64,000 nt of DNA from Prauserella_A sp040645195. GTDB taxonomy: Bacteria; Actinomycetota; Actinomycetes; Mycobacteriales; Pseudonocardiaceae. Positions 57,153-64,000 of this stretch are shown piece by piece; positions within the stretch are counted from its first letter, which is position 1; each line of letters starts with the position of its first letter. Under the pieces are notes generated by a model. It saw only the letters and a program-made list of their open reading frames with translations, did not search any database and was not told the origin of the DNA. The stretch covers positions 62,001-126,000 of the forward strand of contig NZ_JBEYXW010000003.1 of the NCBI RefSeq assembly GCF_040645195.1. Direction: 5' to 3'. A program made the position numbers and the translations under genes.

Positions 57153-59204
57153 GTGCCCGGTGACCGCTCCCGACTCCCCAGCGTTCGCGAACTCCTCGTC
57201 CACGCCGTCGACGCCGTGGGCGGCGCCGAGCGCGAGGGACAGGTGGAGATGGCCGAGGCGGTGGGCAAGGCGATCCGCACCGGAGAGCATCTCGCCGTGC
57301 AAGCCGGCACCGGGACCGGCAAATCGCTGGCCTATCTGGTGCCCGCGATCCGGTACGCCGTCGAGCGCGAGGCGACCGCGGTGGTCTCGACCGCCACCAT
57401 CGCCCTGCAGCGGCAACTGGTGGACCGGGATCTGCCGAGGCTTGCCAAGGCACTGAAGAAGCCGCTGGGGCGCGAGCCCACGTTCGCGATCCTCAAGGGC
57501 AGGCGCAACTACCTGTGCATGCACCGGGTGCACACCGGAGCGCCGGAGGAGCCGGAGGACACGGCGCTGTTCGACGCCTTCGCGGCGTCCCGGGTCGGGC
57601 GTGAGGTCAAACGACTGCACGAGTGGTCGTCCGACACCGAGACCGGCGACAGGGACGAGCTGGTGCCCGGTGTGTCGGAACAGGCCTGGCGGCAGGTTGC
57701 GGTCACCGCCAAGGAATGCCTTGGAGTCGCACGCTGCCCGGTCGGCACCGACTGCTTCGCCGAGCAAGCCCGCGCCGAGGCGGGGCGGGCGGACATCGTG
57801 GTGACCAACCACGCGCTGCTCGCGATCGACGCGCTGCAGGAGTACCAGGTCCTGCCCGAGCACGAGCTGGTGATCATCGACGAGGCACACGAGCTCGTGG
57901 ACAGGGTGACGTCGGCGGCCACCGCCGAGCTGACCACGTCGATGATCTCGGCAGCCACCCGGCGCTGCGGCAGGCTGATCGACGCAGGCATCGCCGACCG
58001 GCTGCTGGAGGCCGGTGACGGGCTCGCACTCGTGCTCGACGATTCGCCTGCGGGCCGGATGGACGCACTCCCGCAACCGCTCGGCGGTGCCCTCACGGTG
58101 ATCCGCGACGCCGCCCACGCCTGCCTGACCGCACTGGGGTCGGAGCGTAAGGAGGACGTCGACGAGGCGACGGCGCGCAAGCTCGCCAGGTCGCTGCTCG
58201 ACGACGTGCACGACACCGCGGTGCGGCTGCTGGACGCATTCGACGAGGACCAGGCGCACCGGCACGACGTCGTCTGGCTCTCCAACGACCGGTACTCGGC
58301 CTCACCGCGCCCGCCCGCGGTGCACGTCGCGCCACTGTCGGTGGCCGGCCTGCTGCGGGAACGGGTGTTCGCCCGCAGCACCACGGTGCTGACCTCGGCG
58401 ACGCTGGCGCTCGGCGGTGCGTTCGACACACTGGCCCGGCAATGGGGCCTGCCACCGTCACCCAAGCCGACGGTGAAGGCCGAGGGCACCGCGACGGACA
58501 AACCGGCGCCTGCCGACAGCGACGGCCCACGGTGGAGCGGCCTCGATGTCGGCTCGCCCTTCGACTATCGCCGCAACGGCATCCTCTACGTCGCCAAACA
58601 CCTGCCGCCGCCGGGCAGGGACGGCCTCGGCGAGCCCACCCTCGACGAGATCGCCGAGCTCATCGACGCCGCGGGCGGCCGCGCGCTCGGGCTGTTCTCG
58701 TCGATGCGAGCCGCCAAGCAGGCGACCGAGGAGCTACGCGATCGCGTCAAGTACCCGATCCTGTGCCAGGGCGAGGACGCCACGGCACTGCTGGTCGGCA
58801 AGTTCGCCGACGATCCGCGCACCTGCCTGTTCGGCACGCTGAGCCTGTGGCAGGGCGTGGACGTGCCGGGACCGGCTCTGCAGCTGGTGCTCGTGGATCG
58901 GCTGCCGTTCCCGCGACCGGACGATCCGGTCGCCTCGGCCCGGCAGCGTGCCGTCGAGGCTCGTGGCGGCAACGGTTTCCTCACCGTGGCGGCCACGCAT
59001 GCGGCGTTGTTGCTCGCGCAGGGAGCCGGTCGCCTGCACCGCGCGATGGCCGACAAGGGTGTGGTCGCAGTGCTCGACTCCCGCCTGGCGACCGCGCGGT
59101 ACGGCGGGTTCCTGCGGAACTCGCTGCCGCCGCTGTGGCCGACGCACGACCCTACGGTGGTGCGGGACGCGCTGCGCCGCCTTGATGCCGCCGCCCCGAA
59201 CTGA
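57153..59204 (+). CDS. dinG: ATP-dependent DNA helicase DinG family
   Basis: A 683-residue XPD/DinG-type helicase. Walker A is AGTGTGKSLAYL, the Fe-S cluster cysteines are in RRNYLCMHRV, AKECLGVARCPVGTDCF, the DEAH box in VIIDEAHELVD and motif VI-like arginines near AQGAGRLHRAMADKG. It unwinds DNA ahead of forks and at R-loops. It corresponds to Rv1329c and so ends the conserved block. The GTG start has only weak upstream SD signal. Confidence 0.94.
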   Translation: MPGDRSRLPSVRELLVHAVDAVGGAEREGQVEMAEAVGKAIRTGEHLAVQAGTGTGKSLAYLVPAIRYAVEREATAVVSTATIALQRQLVDRDLPRLAKALKKPLGREPTFAILKGRRNYLCMHRVHTGAPEEPEDTALFDAFAASRVGREVKRLHEWSSDTETGDRDELVPGVSEQAWRQVAVTAKECLGVARCPVGTDCFAEQARAEAGRADIVVTNHALLAIDALQEYQVLPEHELVIIDEAHELVDRVTSAATAELTTSMISAATRRCGRLIDAGIADRLLEAGDGLALVLDDSPAGRMDALPQPLGGALTVIRDAAHACLTALGSERKEDVDEATARKLARSLLDDVHDTAVRLLDAFDEDQAHRHDVVWLSNDRYSASPRPPAVHVAPLSVAGLLRERVFARSTTVLTSATLALGGAFDTLARQWGLPPSPKPTVKAEGTATDKPAPADSDGPRWSGLDVGSPFDYRRNGILYVAKHLPPPGRDGLGEPTLDEIAELIDAAGGRALGLFSSMRAAKQATEELRDRVKYPILCQGEDATALLVGKFADDPRTCLFGTLSLWQGVDVPGPALQLVLVDRLPFPRPDDPVASARQRAVEARGGNGFLTVAATHAALLLAQGAGRLHRAMADKGVVAVLDSRLATARYGGFLRNSLPPLWPTHDPTVVRDALRRLDAAAPN

Positions 59205-59258
59205 GCGCCAACGGGCGAGGCACTACGGTGATCGGAACCAAAGGGTAAGGGAGAGAAC

Positions 59259-59600
59259 TTGTTCCCCGACTCATCCAACGCACAGTCGCGGTCGGTCAGC
59301 GTGGACGACACCGGTGTGCGCCGCCAGCTGGCTGACGGTACCGAGGAGTCCGTCACCTGGTCGGAGCTTTCCGCGGTGGTCGTTCGCGTCATCCCGGAGG
59401 GTCCGTGGAACGAGGACGTCTTCCTCATGCTGGCGGGGGCCAACGGCACGGGAACCGCGGTGCCCAGCGGCGATCCCGCGGCGAACGCCCTCATCGAGCG
59501 GCTGCAGGCGCTGCCCGGCTTCGACCACGACAAGTTCGTCGAAGCCATGACCACCGACGCCGACGAGGCCTACGTAGTCTGGCAAGCCAGCAGCCAGTAG
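59259..59600 (+). CDS. Conserved hypothetical actinobacterial protein
   Basis: A 113-residue acidic protein with a predicted PH-like or small beta-rich core (VSVDDTGVRRQLADGTEESVTWSELSAVVVRVIPEGPW) and a C-terminal helix (NALIERLQALPGFDHDKFVEAM). No named family is recognised with certainty. The TTG start follows AAGGGAGAG. It is 54 bases after dinG in the same direction and could be cotranscribed. Confidence 0.75.
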   Translation: MFPDSSNAQSRSVSVDDTGVRRQLADGTEESVTWSELSAVVVRVIPEGPWNEDVFLMLAGANGTGTAVPSGDPAANALIERLQALPGFDHDKFVEAMTTDADEAYVVWQASSQ

Positions 59601-59700
59601 GTTCTTGTTGGTGGTTTGCTTGGCGGTGCAGGTAGCGGCGCGGGCTGCGTGCCCCACAGCAAACGGCTGGCGCCGCTTGCAAAATCAATACGAGCTGGCT

Positions 59701-60459
59701 TCACCGTCGCCACTGGGCCAGCACCGTAACGGTGCCAGGAGCGATCTCGGTGTAGCCGGCATCGCGCACGACGACGACCGTGCGGTCCCGCCAGGCGGCA
59801 GCCGGATCAGTCGGGTACAGCCTCGCCCATTCGGCTGGCGTGGCCGGACGCACCGCGCACCGGAAGCCGCGGTCGCGCCAGGACGCCAGGTCGTCCTTGT
59901 CTAGTAGCGCAGCCAGCAGCATCGTGCCGTGCCCGACCTGCGCCGCGGCCTTGCCGACGGTCATGGTGATCTCCGGGTTGAGCAGCAGCCGCGGCAGGTC
60001 AGCCGGCGCCGGACCGGGCTCGTCGAGGGGCAGGTCGCTGCCGGAGACCTGCAACCTGGCCACCTCCTTCGGCAGGTCGGCGACCCGGCAGGGCAGCAAC
60101 GCACGCGCCTGCGCTCCGGCCACCTCCACCGTCACCCCCGGCAGGTCCTGCACGGCACGCCAGTGCGCGCCACGCGCCCGCCGGGCGACCTTGCGGATGT
60201 GCCCGGCGAGCCACGTGCGCACGGGCTCATGCCACTCGCCGCCCTCGGCGGCACGCTCGTCGAGACACACCGCGAGCGCCGCGGTCGCCGCCGCCTCCAG
60301 CAGCGGGGTACGCGACGGTGGCTCGGCCTTCTCCATCCGCAGCACCACCGGCATCGCACGCACCTGGTCCGGCGGGGCGTCGGGAACGGCGGTCTGCTCG
60401 GCGGACAGCCCGAGCCACGAGGCGTACCGTCCCGCGAGCGGTTCGAGGATGAACGTCAC
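59701..60459 (-). CDS. Pth2-like peptidyl-tRNA hydrolase domain protein
   Basis: A 252-residue protein. The C-terminal ~100 residues match the archaeal/eukaryotic-type Pth2 fold: TVGKAAAQVGHGTMLLAALL, then a strand with AVRPATPAEW and VRDAGYTEIAPGTVTVLAQ. The conserved Lys of KxAAQ is present. The N-terminal ~150 residues are actinobacteria-specific. Pth2 enzymes recycle peptidyl-tRNA; some homologues act on other substrates. GTG 60459 overlaps the serB stop (GTGA). Confidence 0.85.
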   Translation of the reverse strand: MTFILEPLAGRYASWLGLSAEQTAVPDAPPDQVRAMPVVLRMEKAEPPSRTPLLEAAATAALAVCLDERAAEGGEWHEPVRTWLAGHIRKVARRARGAHWRAVQDLPGVTVEVAGAQARALLPCRVADLPKEVARLQVSGSDLPLDEPGPAPADLPRLLLNPEITMTVGKAAAQVGHGTMLLAALLDKDDLASWRDRGFRCAVRPATPAEWARLYPTDPAAAWRDRTVVVVRDAGYTEIAPGTVTVLAQWRR

Positions 60460-61685
60460 GGCCGCACGAGCGGAAGGCCGTCCGCGGCGTCCGCCGCCTC
60501 GACCTCCGCACGCGTCACGCCGAGCATGAACAGCACGGCGTCGAGATACGGGTAGGACAGCGCGGCATCGGCGACCTCCCGCAGCGCGGGCTTGCCGTTG
60601 AACGCGATGCCCATTCCAGCCGCCGACAGCATGTCGATGTCGTTGGCGCCATCACCGACGGCAACGCACTGTCCAATGGGGATGCCGTAACCCGCCGCGA
60701 ACCGGCGCAGCACCTCCGCCTTCCCAGCGCGGTCGATGATCTCGCCGGTCACCCGGCCGGTGAGCTTGCCGTCGACGATCTCCAGCTCGTTCGCGGCAGC
60801 GAAGTCGAGGCCGAGATCGGCGACGAGGCGGTCGATGATGCGGGTGAAGCCGCCGGAAACCACACCACACCGGAAGCCGAGCCGCTTCAGCGTGCGCACG
60901 GTGGTCCGCGCGCCGGGAGTCAACGTGATGGCATCGGCCACCTCGTCCAGCACGGACTCGGGCAGGCCCTCCAGCAGGCCGACACGCCGTTCGAGCGATT
61001 CGGTGAAGTTGAGCTCGCCACGCATGGCGGCTTCGGTGATCTCCCGCACCTGCGGCTCGACCCCGACGTAGGCGGCGAGCATCTCGATCACCTCGCCCTG
61101 GATGAGCGTGGAGTCGACGTCGAACACGACGAGCCGCTTCGCGCGGCGCGACAGGCCGGCACGTTCGATCGAGACATCCAGACCACCGCGCGAACCGACA
61201 TCGGCGAGCATCGAGCGCAGCTCGGCGTCCGCCTCCGGAGTGTCCTTGGCCACCGAGGCGTACACCTCGAGACCGGTCACCGGGTAGTCGGCGATGCTGC
61301 GGATCGTGTCGATGTTGGCGTTCACCGCGGCCAGCCGGCGCGCCACCTCGGTGAACGCACGTGCCGTCACCGGACGGCCGAGCAGCACCAGAACGTGCGT
61401 GGAGCCCTGCCGGCCTTGCGCGAACGGGTCACTGCCAATGGCCGCGCCGATCCGGACCTCGACCTGCATGGACACCGACGCCATGGCCTGCTCGACCGCT
61501 TCCTGCAGCGCCTCGGCATCACTCTCTACACCGACCAGCACACCGAGCACCAGCTGTCCGCGGATCACCACCTGCTCGACGTCGAGAACCTCGACCCCGT
61601 GCCGCGTCAACGCCGCGAACAGCACCGAGGAGACGCCCGGCTTGTCCGGCCCCGTCGTGGTGATCAGGACAGGCGTGCTGCTCAC
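60456..61685 (-). CDS. serB: Phosphoserine phosphatase with N-terminal ACT domains
   Basis: A 409-residue enzyme. Two ACT-like domains (residues ~5-80 and ~95-170) precede a HAD phosphatase with nucleophile Asp in VVFDVDSTLIQGEVI, Ser/Gly in VVSGGFTRIID and acid residues in VGDGANDIDMLSAAGMG. It catalyses the last step of serine synthesis, and the ACT domains probably let serine inhibit it. It is coupled by GTGA overlaps to ctaD upstream and the pth2-like gene downstream. Confidence 0.95.
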   Translation of the reverse strand: MSSTPVLITTTGPDKPGVSSVLFAALTRHGVEVLDVEQVVIRGQLVLGVLVGVESDAEALQEAVEQAMASVSMQVEVRIGAAIGSDPFAQGRQGSTHVLVLLGRPVTARAFTEVARRLAAVNANIDTIRSIADYPVTGLEVYASVAKDTPEADAELRSMLADVGSRGGLDVSIERAGLSRRAKRLVVFDVDSTLIQGEVIEMLAAYVGVEPQVREITEAAMRGELNFTESLERRVGLLEGLPESVLDEVADAITLTPGARTTVRTLKRLGFRCGVVSGGFTRIIDRLVADLGLDFAAANELEIVDGKLTGRVTGEIIDRAGKAEVLRRFAAGYGIPIGQCVAVGDGANDIDMLSAAGMGIAFNGKPALREVADAALSYPYLDAVLFMLGVTRAEVEAADAADGLPLVRP

Positions 61686-63463
61686 TGTTCGGCCGTGTCC
61701 TTGTCAGGTTTGCCCTGGCTGGCGGCCCCGGTGAGCACCTCGGTCGATGCCGGTTCGCCATCCGGATGTGGCAGGGCCTTACCGGTGAAGCTGATGTGCC
61801 CTTCGCTGTGCAGCCGTTCGACCATGTGCGGGTAGTGCAGCTCGAACGCAGGACGCTCGGAGCGGATCCGCGGCAGCTCGGTGAAGTTGTGCCGTGGCGG
61901 CGGGCAACTGGTGGCCCATTCGAGCGAGTTGCCGTAACCCCACGGGTCGTCCACCGTGACGACCTCGCCGTAGCGGTAGCTCTTGAACACGTTCCAGATG
62001 AACGGCAGCGTCGAGGCGCCCAGGATGTAGGCGCCGATCGTGGAGATCGTGTTCAGCGTGGTGAAGCCGTCGGTGGTCAGGTAGTCGGCGTAGCGGCGGG
62101 GCATACCTTCCGCGCCCAGCCAGTGCTGCACCAGGAACGTCGCGTGAAAGCCGACGAACGTCGTCCAGAAGTGCAGCTTGCCCAGCGGTTCGTCCATCAT
62201 CCGGCCGGTGATCTTGGGGAACCAGAAGTAGATCCCGGCGAAGGTCGCGAACACGATCGTGCCGTAGAGCACGTAGTGGAAGTGCGCCACCACGAAGTAG
62301 CTGTCCGACACGTGGAAGTCGATGGCGGGCGCAGCGAGCAGGATGCCGGTCAGGCCACCGAAGAGGAACGTGACGATGAAGCCGACGGAGAACAACATCG
62401 GCGTCTCGAAGCTGAGCTGGCCCTTCCACATCGTGCCGATCCAGTTGAAGAACTTCACACCGGTCGGCACCGCGATCAGGAAGGTCATGAAGGAGAAGAA
62501 CGGCAGCAGCACCGCGCCGGTGGCGTACATGTGGTGCGCCCACACCGCCACCGACAGCGCGGCGATTCCCAGCGTCGCCCAGACCAGGCCCTTGTAACCG
62601 AAGATCGGTTTTCGGCTGAACACAGGGAAGATCTCCGACACGATGCCGAAGAACGGCAACGCAACGATGTAGACCTCGGGATGGCCGAAGAACCAGAACA
62701 GGTGCTGCCACAGGATGACACCGCCGGTGGCGGGGTCGAACACGTGCGCACCGATGTGCCGGTCGGCCAGCAGGCCCATCAGCGCCGCGGTGAGGATCGG
62801 GAACGCGAGCAGGATCAGGACGCTCGTGATCAGGATGTTCCAGGTGAAGATGGGCATCCGCCACATCGTCATACCGGGCGCGCGAAGGCACACGATCGTG
62901 GTGATCATGTTGACGGCACCGAGGATCGTGCCGAGACCCGAGACGATCAGGCCGGAGATCCACAGGTCGGCACCCGCACCCGGGGAGTGGATCGCATCCG
63001 ACAGCGGCGTGTAGGCGAACCAGCCGAAGTCGGCGGCGCCACCCGGGGTGAGGAATCCGGAGACCACGATCAGGCCGCCGAAGAGGTACAGCCAGTACGA
63101 GAACGCGTTCAGCCGCGGGAACGCCACGTCGGGCGAGCCGATCTGCAGCGGCAGAATGAAGTTGGCGAACCCGAACAGAATCGGCGTCGCATACAGCAGC
63201 AGCATGATCGTGCCGTGCATGGTGAACAGCTGGTTGTACTGCTCCTGGGACAGGAACTGCTGTCCTGGCTGGGCCAGCTCGGTGCGGATGAGCATCGCCA
63301 TCGCGCCGCCCACCATGAAGAAGGCGAACGACGTGACCAGATACATGATGCCGATCTGCTTGTGGTCCGTCGTGCGGAACAACCGCAGCAGGTACGAACC
63401 CTTCGCCGTCTTCTGCGCCGGGTATGGGCGCGTCGCGATCGGCTGGGGGGCTACGGCCGTCAC
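61682..63463 (-). CDS. ctaD: Cytochrome c oxidase subunit I (aa3 type)
   Basis: A 593-residue heme-copper oxidase core with 12 membrane helices. The CuB site His-Pro-Glu-Val-Tyr (FFGHPEVYIV, with the cross-linked Tyr) and the His pair in VWAHHMY are intact; heme ligands occur in FTMHGTIMLL and AHFHYVLYGT. GTG 63463 was chosen because CAGGAGG lies 5 bases upstream; GTG 63478 is the longer alternative. It reduces O2 to water and pumps protons. It is the first gene of the ctaD-serB-pth2 operon. Confidence 0.95.
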   Translation of the reverse strand: MTAVAPQPIATRPYPAQKTAKGSYLLRLFRTTDHKQIGIMYLVTSFAFFMVGGAMAMLIRTELAQPGQQFLSQEQYNQLFTMHGTIMLLLYATPILFGFANFILPLQIGSPDVAFPRLNAFSYWLYLFGGLIVVSGFLTPGGAADFGWFAYTPLSDAIHSPGAGADLWISGLIVSGLGTILGAVNMITTIVCLRAPGMTMWRMPIFTWNILITSVLILLAFPILTAALMGLLADRHIGAHVFDPATGGVILWQHLFWFFGHPEVYIVALPFFGIVSEIFPVFSRKPIFGYKGLVWATLGIAALSVAVWAHHMYATGAVLLPFFSFMTFLIAVPTGVKFFNWIGTMWKGQLSFETPMLFSVGFIVTFLFGGLTGILLAAPAIDFHVSDSYFVVAHFHYVLYGTIVFATFAGIYFWFPKITGRMMDEPLGKLHFWTTFVGFHATFLVQHWLGAEGMPRRYADYLTTDGFTTLNTISTIGAYILGASTLPFIWNVFKSYRYGEVVTVDDPWGYGNSLEWATSCPPPRHNFTELPRIRSERPAFELHYPHMVERLHSEGHISFTGKALPHPDGEPASTEVLTGAASQGKPDKDTAEQ

Positions 63464-63759
63464 TCCTGCCTCCTGCACTCGATAACCCCGCGTTCCTTGC
63501 TCGCCACGGGCGGGGACCCACGTTGGCTAGGTGGATCGTAGCCCGCATGGTTTTCCGACCTGCGCACCGGCTGGAGTGATCCGCCCCATCCGGGTCGGGT
63601 ATGTCGCTTCCGGAACACGCCCTGGCGACACGTCCGGCTGTCTGCCGGACCGGGCCGCGCTACCCGCCGGACAACCGAACGTGCTGGTGAGGCTCGTCCC
63701 GGCAGCGCGAGCGGTGTCCCACACGGCCCAGCGGTGTTAGCTGTGTCACGGCGCAGTGC

Positions 63760-64000
63760 CTACGGGAGCCAGTCGAGGATGGCGCCTGCCACCCGATCCG
63801 GCGCCTCGAGCGGGGTCAGGTGACCCGCGCCGGGAATCTCGACCAGCCGTGCGCTCGGCAATGCCTCGGCCATGGCGCGGGCGGCATCCGGCGGTGTGAC
63901 GGCGTCCTGCTCCCCCACGATCACGAGCACGGGCACGTCTGCCCCGCGCAGCGCGTCCATCGAGTCCGGCCGGGCCGCCATCGCCCGCTGTGCCCAGGCC
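63760..64000 (-). CDS. Alpha/beta hydrolase, 5' part beyond the right edge
   Basis: Only the last 79 codons are visible. VPVLVIVGEQDAVTPPDAARAMAEALP contains the acid residue of the catalytic triad and IPGAGHLTPLEAPDRVAGAILDWL the catalytic His, both typical of the C-terminus of alpha/beta-hydrolase fold enzymes. The nucleophile lies outside the window. Substrate is unknown. Confidence 0.85.
   Translation of the reverse strand, partial: AWAQRAMAARPDSMDALRGADVPVLVIVGEQDAVTPPDAARAMAEALPSARLVEIPGAGHLTPLEAPDRVAGAILDWLP

Noticed and set aside
61766..63541. 591-codon plus-strand open frame over ctaD
   Set aside because: The reverse strand encodes a complete heme-copper oxidase; the frame is a codon-bias shadow.
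63531..63740. 69-codon plus-strand gene upstream of the last gene
   Set aside because: No ribosome site, no recognisable domain and ordinary spacer composition; the 281-base spacer otherwise shows nothing clear.

Overview
The window is high-GC actinobacterial DNA. Genes start with ATG, GTG or TTG, and many operons are joined by 4-base GTGA or ATGA overlaps. The content (LCP cell-wall ligase, CysO/CysM/Mec cysteine synthesis, Rv1339-type phosphodiesterase, MEDS-domain anti-sigma proteins, choice-of-anchor P protein) fits an actinomycete, most likely of the Pseudonocardiaceae (Amycolatopsis or Saccharomonospora type). The family is an inference from gene content only. Nearly the whole window is coding. 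Both ends cut a gene: a CYTH/CHAD protein on the left and an alpha/beta hydrolase on the right.

Left part (1-23.7 kb). A MEDS-STAS / MEDS-ATPase pair looks like a partner-switching stress module. A divergent SDR/TetR pair follows. Next is a four-gene leftward operon (GntP permease, DUF1537 acid-sugar kinase, PdxA-like dehydrogenase, DeoR regulator) that matches the known D-threonate/D-erythronate catabolic route. Then come an acyl-CoA synthetase, a second SDR, an MFS transporter, a GGDEF diguanylate cyclase, a fusion of secreted phospholipase A2 with a multi-pass membrane domain, an LCP ligase, an XRE regulator, and a Baeyer-Villiger-like monooxygenase divergent from its TetR regulator. Between the MFS gene and the GGDEF gene lies the most unusual feature: five tandem minigenes on the minus strand, each with a strong Shine-Dalgarno sequence and each encoding the hexapeptide M-[S/T/A]-G-R-D-F. 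They differ from one another mostly at synonymous positions.

Middle (23.8-33.4 kb). This looks like an accessory island next to an unusual class I-shaped tRNA with a UAG anticodon. It holds small orphan genes, a broken DUF5753 regulator fragment, an arsenic cluster (ArsI-like lyase, ArsR, aquaporin-type channel, ArsC), a TetR and TPR-aspartyl protease pair sharing a perfect 14-base inverted repeat, a VapBC toxin-antitoxin pair, an XRE-cupin regulator divergent from a thioredoxin reductase-like flavoprotein, and a DHA2 drug exporter.

Right part (33.5-64 kb). An S9 prolyl oligopeptidase-like gene precedes a branched-chain amino acid type ABC transporter (livHMGF plus a convergent binding lipoprotein), a small membrane protein, a lipoprotein and a Bcp peroxiredoxin. 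From 42.3 to 59.2 kb the genes follow the order of the Mycobacterium tuberculosis Rv1341-Rv1329c block: rdgB, rph, Rv1339-type MBL enzyme, murI, rhomboid, cysM, cysO, mec, P1 peptidase, DUF2017, clpS, pncB and dinG. Inserted among them are a lipid-flippase-like membrane protein, a truncated hemoglobin, pncA, a PfkB-like kinase, a secreted choice-of-anchor P protein and a secreted glycerophosphodiesterase. The window closes with a coupled ctaD-serB-pth2 operon on the minus strand. Two near-identical long palindromes (11061-11115 and 43794-43842) are copies of a dispersed repeat.
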